Part shown: positions 54,942 to 64,000 of the stretch, piece after piece | Layout: the number at the start of each line of letters is the position of its first letter | How positions within the stretch are numbered: the first letter of the stretch is position 1 | From: Corythucha ciliata | Lineage: Eukaryota; Arthropoda; Insecta; Hemiptera; Tingidae | Assembly (NCBI GenBank): GCA_038030265.1 | Contig: CM075938.1 | Span: forward strand, 15,291,009 to 15,355,008 | DNA length: 64,000 bases | Direction of reading: 5' to 3' | Position numbers and translations under genes: made by a program | The notes under the pieces: generated by a model | What the model was told of the DNA's origin: nothing | Databases searched by the model: none | Seen by the model: only the letters and a program-made list of their open reading frames with translations

Positions 54942-55460
54942 GGATAAATCTCAGAACAACTACTGATTCCCCCGGTGTTAAAATTGAGTAAAAGAGGTAC
55001 TACGTGACAGAAACTAAGAAATAATTCGCGGCTAAAATTTGGAAAAAACTGTAACTATAATGGATCTGAGATTTGGGGAAACCTACCGATATACGTAGCT
55101 GAAACTGAGAAAAAGCGTTAATTCCCGGCAAAATTAAGTTAAGCACTCAATTCCAGCTAAAATGAAAAAAAAAAAAATGATAATAAAAAAAAAAAGTAAA
55201 AAAATCAAAAAATAAAAACGACAATACGTGATATTTTTCTGAAAAATTCGAGAAAATTCGCGAATTGATCCACAAAAATTGAGACAAACCGCTCATTTGC
55301 AGTTACAATGAAGAAACAGCGGAATTCGCGGCTAAAGTCATTCTGAGGAAAAATGCGGAAAGGCTTTCATTCTGACGGTGAGTTTAAAATGATGAAAAAC
55401 GCTAATTCTTGGATCAACATGAAGAAATCCGCCAATTCACGGCTAAAATAAAGTAAAAGG
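53930..55460. repeat. Long flavour E array (+)
   Basis: The core TTCGCGGCTAAAATTGAGAA recurs with drift over 1.5 kb. A-rich simple sequence, including A33 or so, lies near 54909-54941. Confidence 0.85.
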
Positions 55461-55471
55461 TGTAATTCGTA

Positions 55472-55752
55472 GCGGATCGTTCACAAGCTCTGTACGAGTG
55501 ATGCACGGTACTTTTCGCGTGACTTGAAAATATCAACTTCACGTGCGAATTTATTGAGTAAGCTGATGGTTCACCCACTAGGGGCATTAGAGCCATTTTA
55601 AAGATGTGAATTCAAATTTTGTCATGCTATATGTACGCGTTCAGCGGACTCTAGGCAACCAAAAAAATGCATTCCTAGGAAAAATGAAGCATTTTGACAG
55701 GTTGCATAGACTTTACAGACGCATAGCATAATTATGGTTTGTGAACAGGGCT
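55472..55752. mobile_element. Foldback MITE, family GTTCACAAGCTCT (long copy)
   Basis: GATCGTTCACAAGCTCTG at the left is partly inverted at the right as GGTTTGTGAACAGGGC. The inner pair GGCAACC...TGCATTCCTAGG and CCTAGGAAAAATGAAGCA plus GGTTGCATAG matches the element at 21354-21486. Confidence 0.65.
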
Positions 55753-55759
55753 TATAAGT

Positions 55760-58700
55760 AACGCGTTATACGAATTTTTATTAAGGAAACCGCTAGCGTT
55801 AAATTTCTATTTCTCTTTCGCCCCTCCGGGGCCAATAAGCCGTTGACTGAGAGTGTCAGTACAACTTTCTTCTGTCATTTTGGATCCTACGCCCTAACCT
55901 CAGGATGTAACTAATGATCAATAGTGTGTTTTTGGTAAACATTATCAAATTCACTCAGTATGATGTAAGACAGAAAACTCGCAGAAAAATGGAAGCGTTC
56001 TCTTGTTCTCTTTCGCCGTCCCGCAATCTTCTCATTCGACGGAATTTCAAATTTCGTATTTTAAGCAGTAGCCACCAACGAAGAACAGTTCATTCGAGTG
56101 ATATTTGCCGAGGTTATTCAGTTTAAACAAAAATTATTTTAACGGAATTGACGAAGAGGAAGTAAAATAAACTTGTAAATGTGTTCCAAATGTTATACAA
56201 ACAAAGACACAAGAATTCGCGTGCTTTCCGCGAGGAAGCTCCCGATCTGTTCATTTTAAAAATTTCCCCATGGCCTTTAATTAAAATTGAGGAAGGCGCT
56301 TCACAGTATATTAGAACATTGATACGCTAAAAAAAAAAAAAAGTTGAAAGTTATTCGTTTCAATCTAATACAAATTCCTAAAAGGCTTCATCCCAGGGCA
56401 TTTTGGACTTCGTGAAAGCTTCTCCCAACCCCTCAACCCCTCCCATACACCAAGTCACTTCAAACGCGGTTTTTTTTTGCCCTTCTCTTTTAATAATTTA
56501 TTGCCACCGGTTGATTTCACTTTCGTTTCCATTAAACTGTTGAACGTGATGCTGTGGACGTGGGGGAGGGTATGGCTATACGGAAGGTTGGAGAATTTGG
56601 AAAGAGGCTTGAAATATTGAAAAAAAAAAAAGTATACGCGTGAATCGGAACGAACTAATCAAGCTCTGCACACTGCTGTACTGTTTTTTTTTTTTTTGTT
56701 ATGAAACGCGTGTGTGTGGGGGGGGGGGGGTACATTATAGGCGAGAAGAGTTATTAAAAAAGTAATATTTAAAAAAAAAAAAGAATTGTAGGGGACGACG
56801 CGGCTCGAAAAAAAATGAAATAAAGCATTTTCACTCCATTTTTTCCAGAACTTGGTTCTTTTGTTGGTTTACTTAACAATAATAAAAAAATAAAAAGAAC
56901 TTTTATTATTTTTGGTGCTTCAAAAGTCGTACTACCGTGAACATTGGACCGCGATAAGAACAAGAGAATTCCGAATAGGGTTGGAATAAATTAAATTGCA
57001 GAGCAAAAAAGAAAAGAGAGTAAAAAAGAAAGACTTGTTGGGAGAGCAACATGCCAAGATATCTGGCGCGAAGGGTGGTGCAGAGGCAGTAGCGGAATAA
57101 TTTGTTTTTCGAGCGAAAACGTCTCCTTGTTTTCAAAATGATGGCAGAAAAAGGTGGTGCGGGGGGGGATTGTTTCTGCGTATAAGGATTTAGCGCGGAT
57201 TTCTCTTAATTGCCTCTACCAGGAAATTCCGTTAGCGTAAAATAAAAAACATTATTTTTTCCCTGAATTTCTAGTTGGTTTGATTATAATGAATTATGGT
57301 GGTCGCGTCTCAGTTTACTCCACGGGATGGGAAGAGCTCAGTCGAGCACTCGAGGTCGAAAGGTAAAAAAAGGGTCATGAGTGCGGACGTCAATCGGGCG
57401 TGTGAGGCTCAGAAATTTTATGTATACCTACATATATTTTAAAGCTTTCAATTTCATCGACATTTTTTGTAGATGGAGGGAGGGGGGGATCTTTCGGGCT
57501 TCAAAGCATTGTTGCAGGGGATTCGGGGCCAGTCTTTTTATGTTATTCATTCATTTCACCATTCTTCATTTCGCTTCTCAACATGTACACATATTTTGTT
57601 TTTGGTGAAGCGTAAAGGCTTTCACATTATGACCCTTCAGTAAAAACTGAAAATAAAGAAATGAACTCATTCCCTTTGGAACAAGAGGTCCTCCATCAGA
57701 ATTAATCAAATTTGTTTGCCTGCTTCAAAGGGGAAACCATGTTTCAGCGGAATCAGTTTTTTCCCCTTCTCATCTGCATTATTTATTAATAAATTAGGAA
57801 CTGCACGGTAAAGAGAATAAGGGTAGGGGTTGTGTTACGCTAATTGATAAAATAATGATAGCAATGAGAAATTGAAGAGGTACCCAGCATCCCACGTTGG
57901 ATGCATTGTTGTTTTATATTTTTTTAGGGTGTCTGTCTCTTGAAATGTAATTTTACGTTTGAGTAATTATGTCTTTAAAATAAACAGAGATTCCGCTCTT
58001 TGCCTTCTTTCTCACTCACTCACCGCTCGGTTAATTACAGTCTCTCCCACCCCCTCATACATACGCCAGTACTCTACACACGACGTCCTAAATGAAATCA
58101 TAACAATTTCCCTTCTGCTTCCCTAAAACATGTCCCCAACCCGTCTCTTTAGGGCAGTTTTCAGGGACTTCCGACTCCTCTGAATTTTCCTTTGATAGAA
58201 ATATTTTATGGCAACGAATTTCGTAAGTGGGGAGGTAGCAGTGGATGAGGAATGAAAGCAAGAAAAGTAAACGGGAGGAGAGGGTGGGGAAAACGATGAA
58301 TTTCATGCCCGCGGGATGAAAAAGAGACGAGTGTGTTTATGTGGCGGAGGGGACGAGTGAGTTCTATTTCCACAGTTGGTGAGGAATGAGGGGGGAGAGA
58401 GGGGGCGTGGTAAGGATCCTGGAGGCAATCTAATCATAGAGGAAACCTTCATCCAGTCACCCCCACCCCACACCCCCTTGGACACACATACTGGAAGCTT
58501 TCCTTCCCTTTTCCTCCTTCTCGAGGCTTTTCTTGCTAAGCTTCTTGACGCAACGCAATTGAGATAACACAGTGCTAACACCGTGCTCCCCCCCGCCCTC
58601 TCACACATACACCGATCTCATTGTATACCAACTTAAATGACACCCACCCCTCGTCGAATGAAATGAGAATAAGGGGAGGGGGTTATTGGTTTCTGACTTT

Positions 58701-59190
58701 AATAGTTGCTGGGTGAAGCAATTTGAGGCAATGGTTGGCGTCTTCTATTTAAAACCAAGGCTTATCTTTTTCCTCGAGTTCTATTTTAACTAACTACACC
58801 GGCGACAATGTTCTTTAATTACTTTTCTTGTTCACCCTGATACCTTCTGCAGTTTTTAAATAAAAATGAAAAAAAAGGCAATGATTCGGGTCGTTTGGTT
58901 GTGTGGTTTGAGGGCTGAGACTTCGCAGAAAGAGCAGTCGGATCACGTAGCAAAGTTATAATGGGAACGATTGAAGATAATAAAGAAGAAACGAGGTGGT
59001 TGAGTCCCTTCTAAGGCCTTTTCTTTTAACAAATATAGGTGTTATTCTTCGGGAGGGTTGAATAAATGAAAAGGTACCCCTCGCTTATCTACGCTTAGCC
59101 TTATAGCTTCAGTTAACATTAATAGTAATAGTATAATAATTGAGAGATGTCTGCCTAAATTTAACGATATCACAATAATGAATTACGTTT
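55760..59190. other. Non-repetitive stretch without recognised genes
   Basis: Unique-looking sequence with many homopolymers (A12 near 56328, T12 near 56686, G13 at 56718-56730). GGGGGAGGG-type purine tracts and their complements occur on both strands. I found no domain-bearing frame. Short frames opposite each other near 58303-58608 look like chance. Confidence 0.45.
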
Positions 59191-59199
59191 ATTATACGC

Positions 59200-60560
59200 C
59201 GTTTCATGGCCGAAATTATCACCCGGAGGCAATCCCGAAGTTCGTGATTAAATCAGTTTAGTTCTATAATATCGAAATTCAATCGGAATGTGAATATTAA
59301 GACATCGCCGCGTGGTATTTGAACGAACCAAATCCGTGAAGCTCGTAGGGTTTTTGAATAACAACCCCACAATTTGGTGCCTGAAAAACCAAACATGCGA
59401 AATTGTTATTTTAAAATAGCAAAACTCTCGGAATTGTTGCATTGAATGAGCCAAACCACTATGCTGGATTTTTAAATGAACCCCGCAATCCACGAAAGAA
59501 CAACATCGGCGAAACTGTTCGTTGCCCCTTTCAAAGGCCATAAGCCCTCCCGCATCCAACTAGACAAAATTTGCTGCTAATTTCTCTCTACATTTAGAGC
59601 ATCTAGATCAAGGCTGCCCCTCTCACACCTCCAACAGCAGAAGCCCCCCCCCCCCCCTCACGAAAACACGTATCAGACGGAAAATCATAATGTAGATAGT
59701 CGATATTTTGTACGTTGAAATAGCTAAATTCACGAAATTCAAAGAGTCAACCCTGTGAAAGTGAATGTTTGAATGGTTCAAAAGCACGAAGTTTTGTTTT
59801 GGATGCGACAAAACCAGAGAATTTTGCTTTTTTGGGAGAAGCCAGCCTCGCGAAATTGGTTTTTAAATCAGCCAACTCCACGAAATTTCTTACTGATTCT
59901 GAACTGTTGGTTAGTAGCGCGAAATTAGGCGTTTAATGATACGATCTTGTGAACTATTGTTCTAGCAAGAAAGCCAGCCCCGTGAATTGAGTTTGAACGA
60001 CCCAACACACCAAATTGGTTTTACCGAGTAGCCCAAACATTCAACCCGCCAAATTTTAGCTTGAAAGGAGTCACACCCGTGAAATTGCTTTTTTAAAATG
60101 AGCCAGCATCACGAAATTAGGTACTTTTAATTGATGTTTAGCATCAGAATCAACAAAATTGCTTTTTTGAGAGCAAGCTTATCTCGCAAAACTGGGTTTC
60201 AAATGGAAAATTCTGTGAAATTCTGTTTTACAGGAAATCAGTCCGCGAATTTGGTTCATAACGAGCCGACTCCATGAAATTGATTTTGAAAAGGCAAATC
60301 CTGCGTTTTTTCCACCCCGGCTATCGCTCTTTAAAACAAACCAATGAATAACCAACTACGCAGTATCGCTTTTTTAATGGTGCACAAAACAGTGCAGTGA
60401 ACTATTGGTTTTTTTTAGTGAAACCAGCAAAAAGGCTATATATCACGAGTCATAGACTTACAAATGAGCCAACCACATGAAATTATGTTATTTAAAGAAA
60501 GCCAGCCTCGTAAAATTGGGTTTGAACGAGCCAACTCCACAAAATTTCATTTTTTTTCTT
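59200..60560. repeat. Main flavour F array, ~30 bp
   Basis: Units such as GCCAACTCCACGAAATTGC followed by TTTTTTAAA recur with drift. The pattern is interrupted by a C14 run at 59644-59657. No gene. Confidence 0.75.
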
Positions 60561-60882
60561 CATGAAGCGAAAACATGTTTTTATCGCTCGAAAACGAGCG
60601 ATAAAACGGTCGTTTCTACGGCTAGCCCGAGAAAGTAGTTTTGGAAAGAGTCCGTCAGGAGCGTTCCGAGCAGTGATTCTCCGAACTGCACTTTCATACT
60701 GACAAAAAGGTAAAAAATAAAATCATCCAAAGGAGTTTTTAAACATCTGTGAAAATCGGGAGGCAACTGCCGAGAGGGTCCTGAGCTACGTCATAACCCA
60801 ACCTTCTACATTCAGACCCCAAAAGACCATTAATTAGTCTCTAATTTTGATAATAAAATGATTTGGTTTTTTCTACACCTTA

Positions 60883-61398
60883 GGGTGCGTTCATAGTGAA
60901 TCACCTTCACTGCGATACCTCGATGAGCGATGCCCCGATGAAACATCGATGAAGAACAAACATCAATAATTGTATGGGACTGTTCATAGTGAAGCACCCT
61001 CACTGCGATGTGGTCTTCGATACCTCGCTACTATCATCGATGATTTGAACCATATGGTTCCTCGACCCCCCTCCTGTCCGTTGCCTTTTTTTTTTTTCTT
61101 TTCATAATCTTTTAAAGTCCACCTTCAGACAATTTACGTAAGTCACGAACACCTGTCCCCTTCAAGCTTTAACCCTTATTTTGAAAAAAAAAAAGCAACG
61201 GGCAGGAGGGGGGTCGAGGAACCATATGGTTCAAATCATCGATGATAGTAGCGAGGTATCGAAGATCACATCGCAGTGAGGGTGCTTCACTATGAACAGT
61301 CCCTTACAATTATTGATGTTTGTTCCTCATCGATGTTTCATCGGGGCATCGCTCATCGAGGTATCGCAGTGAAGGTGCGATTCACTATGAACGCACCC
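60883..61398. mobile_element. 516 bp foldback element with TTA duplication
   Basis: TTA at 60880-60882 and 61399-61401 flanks arms of about 215 bp that are nearly perfect inverted copies, starting GGGTGCGTTCATAGTGAATC. Within each arm the sequence TGTTCATAGTGAAGCACCCT repeats the end in diverged form. The unpaired centre is about 61095-61185. A 3 bp TTA duplication fits the PIF/Harbinger group, but no transposase is present. Confidence 0.93.
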
Positions 61399-61425
61399 TT
61401 AGTTTTCACTTCATTCAAAAAAAAA

Positions 61426-61564
61426 ATAGTATATTGACCTCGCTGCGAAAGTGCTTTGCCAGTCCTCGAGGCGTCCGGCCTCGCCTTCGCCTCGGCCGTA
61501 CAACTCCTCTCGGCCCGGCAAAGACACACTTTCGCGGCTAGGTGCATAATATATAATATACTAT
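61426..61564. mobile_element. Palindromic MITE with CTTCGCCTCG centre
   Basis: ATAGTATATTGACCTCGCTG and CGAAAGTG at the left are inverted at the right (CACTTTCGCGG...AATATACTAT). The centre CCTCGCCTTCGCCTCGG resembles the centre of the palindrome at 28062-28170. TA is the likely target. Confidence 0.75.
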
Positions 61565-61599
61565 TGAAGGAGTCGGACGCGTCCAAATTGTTCTCTGAG

Positions 61600-61780
61600 T
61601 GTTTTATTTTAATGAGAAAATCCCGCTAAATTGGTTTTGAATGGACCAATCCCATAAAGTTTTGTTTTTGAAAAGAGTCAGACCCGTGAAATTGCCCCCC
61701 CCCCTCCCAGACCCGTGAGCCTAAGCCATCACCTGGAAATTGCTTTTTTAATTGGTCCACAGTGACAAATTATGTTATCG
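61600..61780. repeat. Flavour F segment
   Basis: GTGAAATTGC and AATTGGTTTTGAATGGACC units. C9 run near 61697. Confidence 0.6.
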
Positions 61781-61859
61781 TAGCACCGAAAGTCATGAAA
61801 TTGCCTTGGTGGGGAGGAGAGGGGTTGAACCTGTCTGTGTTTTTGAATGGGTCTGCAGC

Positions 61860-61880
61860 CAGAGGCGTAGCCAGCTTGAT
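61860..61880 (+). repeat. GGCGTAGCCAG transposon-end-like motif
   Basis: AGAGGCGTAGCCAGCTTG here, GGTCGTAGCCAGCC near 7724, and the inverted form CTGGCTACGCCC near 63929 share a core. It may mark truncated ends of one element family. Confidence 0.35.
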
Positions 61881-61989
61881 CCGGGGGTGGACAGGAGATT
61901 TCGGATGTTCCAAGAGTCTATAGAGACCCCAGCAAAAGAACTGATATGGTTCATTAAATCTTGAATAAGCGCATTAAATCGTCAAATTC

Positions 61990-63270
61990 TTTTCCAAAAA
62001 CTAATTTTTCACAAAAAGGGCCGTAATTCATCAAAAACTAACATTTCCGTTGCGAAACTGTTGGTTTTAGCCTTCTATTACTGTCTTCCTGTCCAAAATT
62101 TTGGCAATGTTTTCCCCGTAAATCGATACTTTGTAGGAAAGGCTTGCCACTCAAATACTGAATGGTTGACTTTACATCAACGTCTTGTCTGAGAGACGTG
62201 AAAATTCAACGTTTTCTAACTCAAAACTGACGTTTTTTTAACCATTAACTGAAGATTTCACTCTATAACTCAATATGTTACTTCATAACTGACGATTTTA
62301 CGCCAAAGCCGATGTGTTACCACTAAACTGAAGATTTCACTCCACAACTAGTAATTTTAAAACCCAAGGCTTTACCCCAAAATTGATTATTTCACCTCAA
62401 AACATAGTGAGTTTAACCCAAATTGATGAAAAACGAATAATCTTACCAAAACAGACCAGTCTGCATAAAAAACTGCCGATTTTATCCCTCGAATGGCGAT
62501 ATTACTCAAAAAACGTACGATTTCTAGCCAAAGCTGACGCGTTCCCCCTTTGCCACCATATACACACCCTGAAGATGTCATCACAAAACTGGCGATTTCA
62601 GCCTAAACCTTTTCTTTTTCATTAAAAAAATCAATATTTTACACTCGAAACGACAATTTCCTCAGGTATTGTACCCCAAAACAGACAATGCCCCACTGTA
62701 AAATTGTGAATACCGTTTTTCCCCAAAACGGATAATTTTAAGCCAAAAAGGACGATTTTGCCATGAGAACCGGCGATTTCACCACAAAACTGACGAATTC
62801 ATCCCAGATGTGACAATTTTATACTAATATAGACGATTTCCGCCAAATTTGGACTTGTTGCCCCATAACTGAAGACTTTACTACCAAACTGGCGATTTCA
62901 ACCCAAAACTGAATAACTCACTAAAATACCGGCGCCGGCGCTATCCGACGCCCTCGAAGACGTCTTGTCGAAAAACATGTACTATTCCGGGGGAGCATGG
63001 TAGGATAGCGCCGGCGCTAACTTTTAGTATATAAGGTGATTTTACCGTAAAAATAATTTTGTCAGTTTTCCCTCAAAAAGATAATTTTACCCTGAAACTG
63101 GAAGTTTTACCTCAAAACCACCATTTTTACCACAAAACTGACGAGTTTTAACCTAAAATTGAAGATTTAGCCCCAAAAATGTCCCCGAAACTGAAAGCCG
63201 ATGTTTTCACGGCAAACTGGCGATTTCACTTTAAAAATAAATTTAAAGAGTTCACCTTGAATGGCTATTT
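61990..63270. repeat. Main flavour P array, ~20 bp
   Basis: AAAACTGACGATTTTACCCC-type units with drift recur across 1.3 kb, interrupted by a foldback at 62920-63029. Confidence 0.8.
62920..63029. mobile_element. Short foldback MITE, GCGCCGGCGCTATCC ends
   Basis: ACTAAAATACCGGCGCCGGC at the left is inverted at the right (GGATAGCGCCGGCGCTAACT, then TTTAGT). The arms are about 26 bp. The GC-rich CCGGCGC core stands out from the AT-rich array it interrupts. Confidence 0.75.
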
Positions 63271-63308
63271 AATCGCGATTTAGGCCGGGGGGGGGGGTTA
63301 ACCACATG

Positions 63309-63628
63309 GGTCAGTAGTTCCGTTTACCCTTAAGCTGAGCTTAAGAGTTTATACCCCAATCAAAATTTTTCGTTTTGCATACAACGTTTAAATTAAACCC
63401 TTAACAACGCTTAAATGGACATTTTCGACATGGTCATTGAAGCGCCAAAATGGCGATTTTAGCATAGAAATGGAGAAGGCCAAAAACTGGAAAATTTTAC
63501 CAATAAGGGTTAGGTCAAAAATGTCCGTTGAAGCTAAGGGTTTGAACGATCTTTAATTCCGAATACTAATTACTGATTGGGGTTTAAACTCGAAAGCTCA
63601 GCTTCATGTCAGCGGAACTTTAAACCCG
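63309..63628. mobile_element. Degenerate foldback element
   Basis: AAGCTGAGCTTAAGAGTTTA and TACCCCAATCA on the left are inverted on the right (TGATTGGGGTTTAAACTCGA, then AAGCTCAGCTT). The arms are about 50-100 bp with several mismatches. AACCCTTA and TGGACATTTT also have inverted partners. Confidence 0.65.
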
Positions 63629-64000
63629 TGTGTTCAACCCGGGCCTATCATGGGGAATTCAGGTGTTTGTTCAGGGAAGATAAATATGAAAAATTTGCTT
63701 TTAAGTTGTGTCAGATCTTCGAAAACGGTATTTTAGGGCGCAAAAATCGCGAAAATGGTCTTTGAATTATGTCACCCTTGTGAAATTCGTTTTGTGAGCC
63801 ACAAAAATCCTCGAGGAGGGTTGTCGTGGAGGATTTATATTTAATAGAGTTTAACAGGGGTGGCCACCTGCTTCACTGAATCTGCGCTTTCGATTCCAGA
63901 GGAGGGCAGTAGCCTGCCTCTCTCCTCCTCTGGCTACGCCCATGTCTGTAGCGCAAAAATGGGGTGATAATGCAGCAAAATTGGTGAAACTGATCTTTTG
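63629..64000. other. Right edge without recognised genes
   Basis: Contains an inverted GGCGTAGCCAG motif near 63929 and a few D-like lines at the extreme right. Nothing else supported. Confidence 0.4.

Noticed and set aside
58303..58608. Overlapping frames of 101 and 63 codons as a gene
   Set aside because: Opposite-strand frames in purine/pyrimidine-skewed DNA with no domain, typical of chance.

Overview
This window reads as animal nuclear DNA, most likely from an arthropod. The evidence is short GT-AG introns (one of 69 bp), tRNA-derived retroposon structure, and many eukaryotic mobile elements: piggyBac, Penelope-like, a THAP/DDE transposon with a YqaJ nuclease, TA- and TTA-flanked MITEs, and a non-LTR retrotransposon. 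There is no bacterial gene organisation. I cannot name the species. No complete, intact host protein-coding gene was recognised. Two candidate terminal coding exons (15892-15971 and 29436-29602, both +) are the best traces of host genes.

Layout. Very roughly half of the window is built from six flavours of degenerate short-period sequence, here called A, B, D, E, F and P, with units of about 20 or about 30 bp. In all of them short A/T runs recur about every 10 bp. They occupy 1-1980, 4340-7270, 10950-13190, 17090-20060, 24360-27610, 33830-35360, 51160-55460, 59200-60560 and 61600-63270. Between them lie less repetitive stretches (1981-4330, 7271-10500, 13200-17080, 21720-24350, 28940-31650, 48690-51150, 55760-59190), rich in homopolymers but with few recognisable genes. 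At least a dozen foldback or terminal-inverted-repeat elements are scattered throughout, the clearest at 50253-50464 (TA target duplication) and 60883-61398 (516 bp, TTA duplication).

The most informative segment is 35440-48455. It holds a Penelope-like GIY-YIG endonuclease fragment, a broken trypsin-like pseudogene, and a roughly 9.5 kb DNA transposon that looks like the ISL2EU group. That transposon has a spliced THAP-zinc-finger/DDE transposase on the + strand and a convergent YqaJ-type nuclease on the - strand. It is dead: it has a nonsense codon, frameshifts, loss of one catalytic Asp, a piggyBac derivative in the first intron (38782-39553) and a 2.9 kb CACTG-ended element inserted in the coding part of the fourth exon (40523-43454). 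The two genes would have acted together, the transposase cutting and joining the ends and the nuclease in an accessory role that is not established. Downstream are MITEs, a dispersed repeat present in three pieces, and a non-LTR reverse transcriptase fragment.

RNA-gene-like features are a tRNA-Asn-like SINE head (20933-21005) beside a foldback made of the same SINE tail, and a cloverleaf-forming tRNA-like gene with anticodon position TGA and G instead of U33 (53683-53756), followed by a T8 run.
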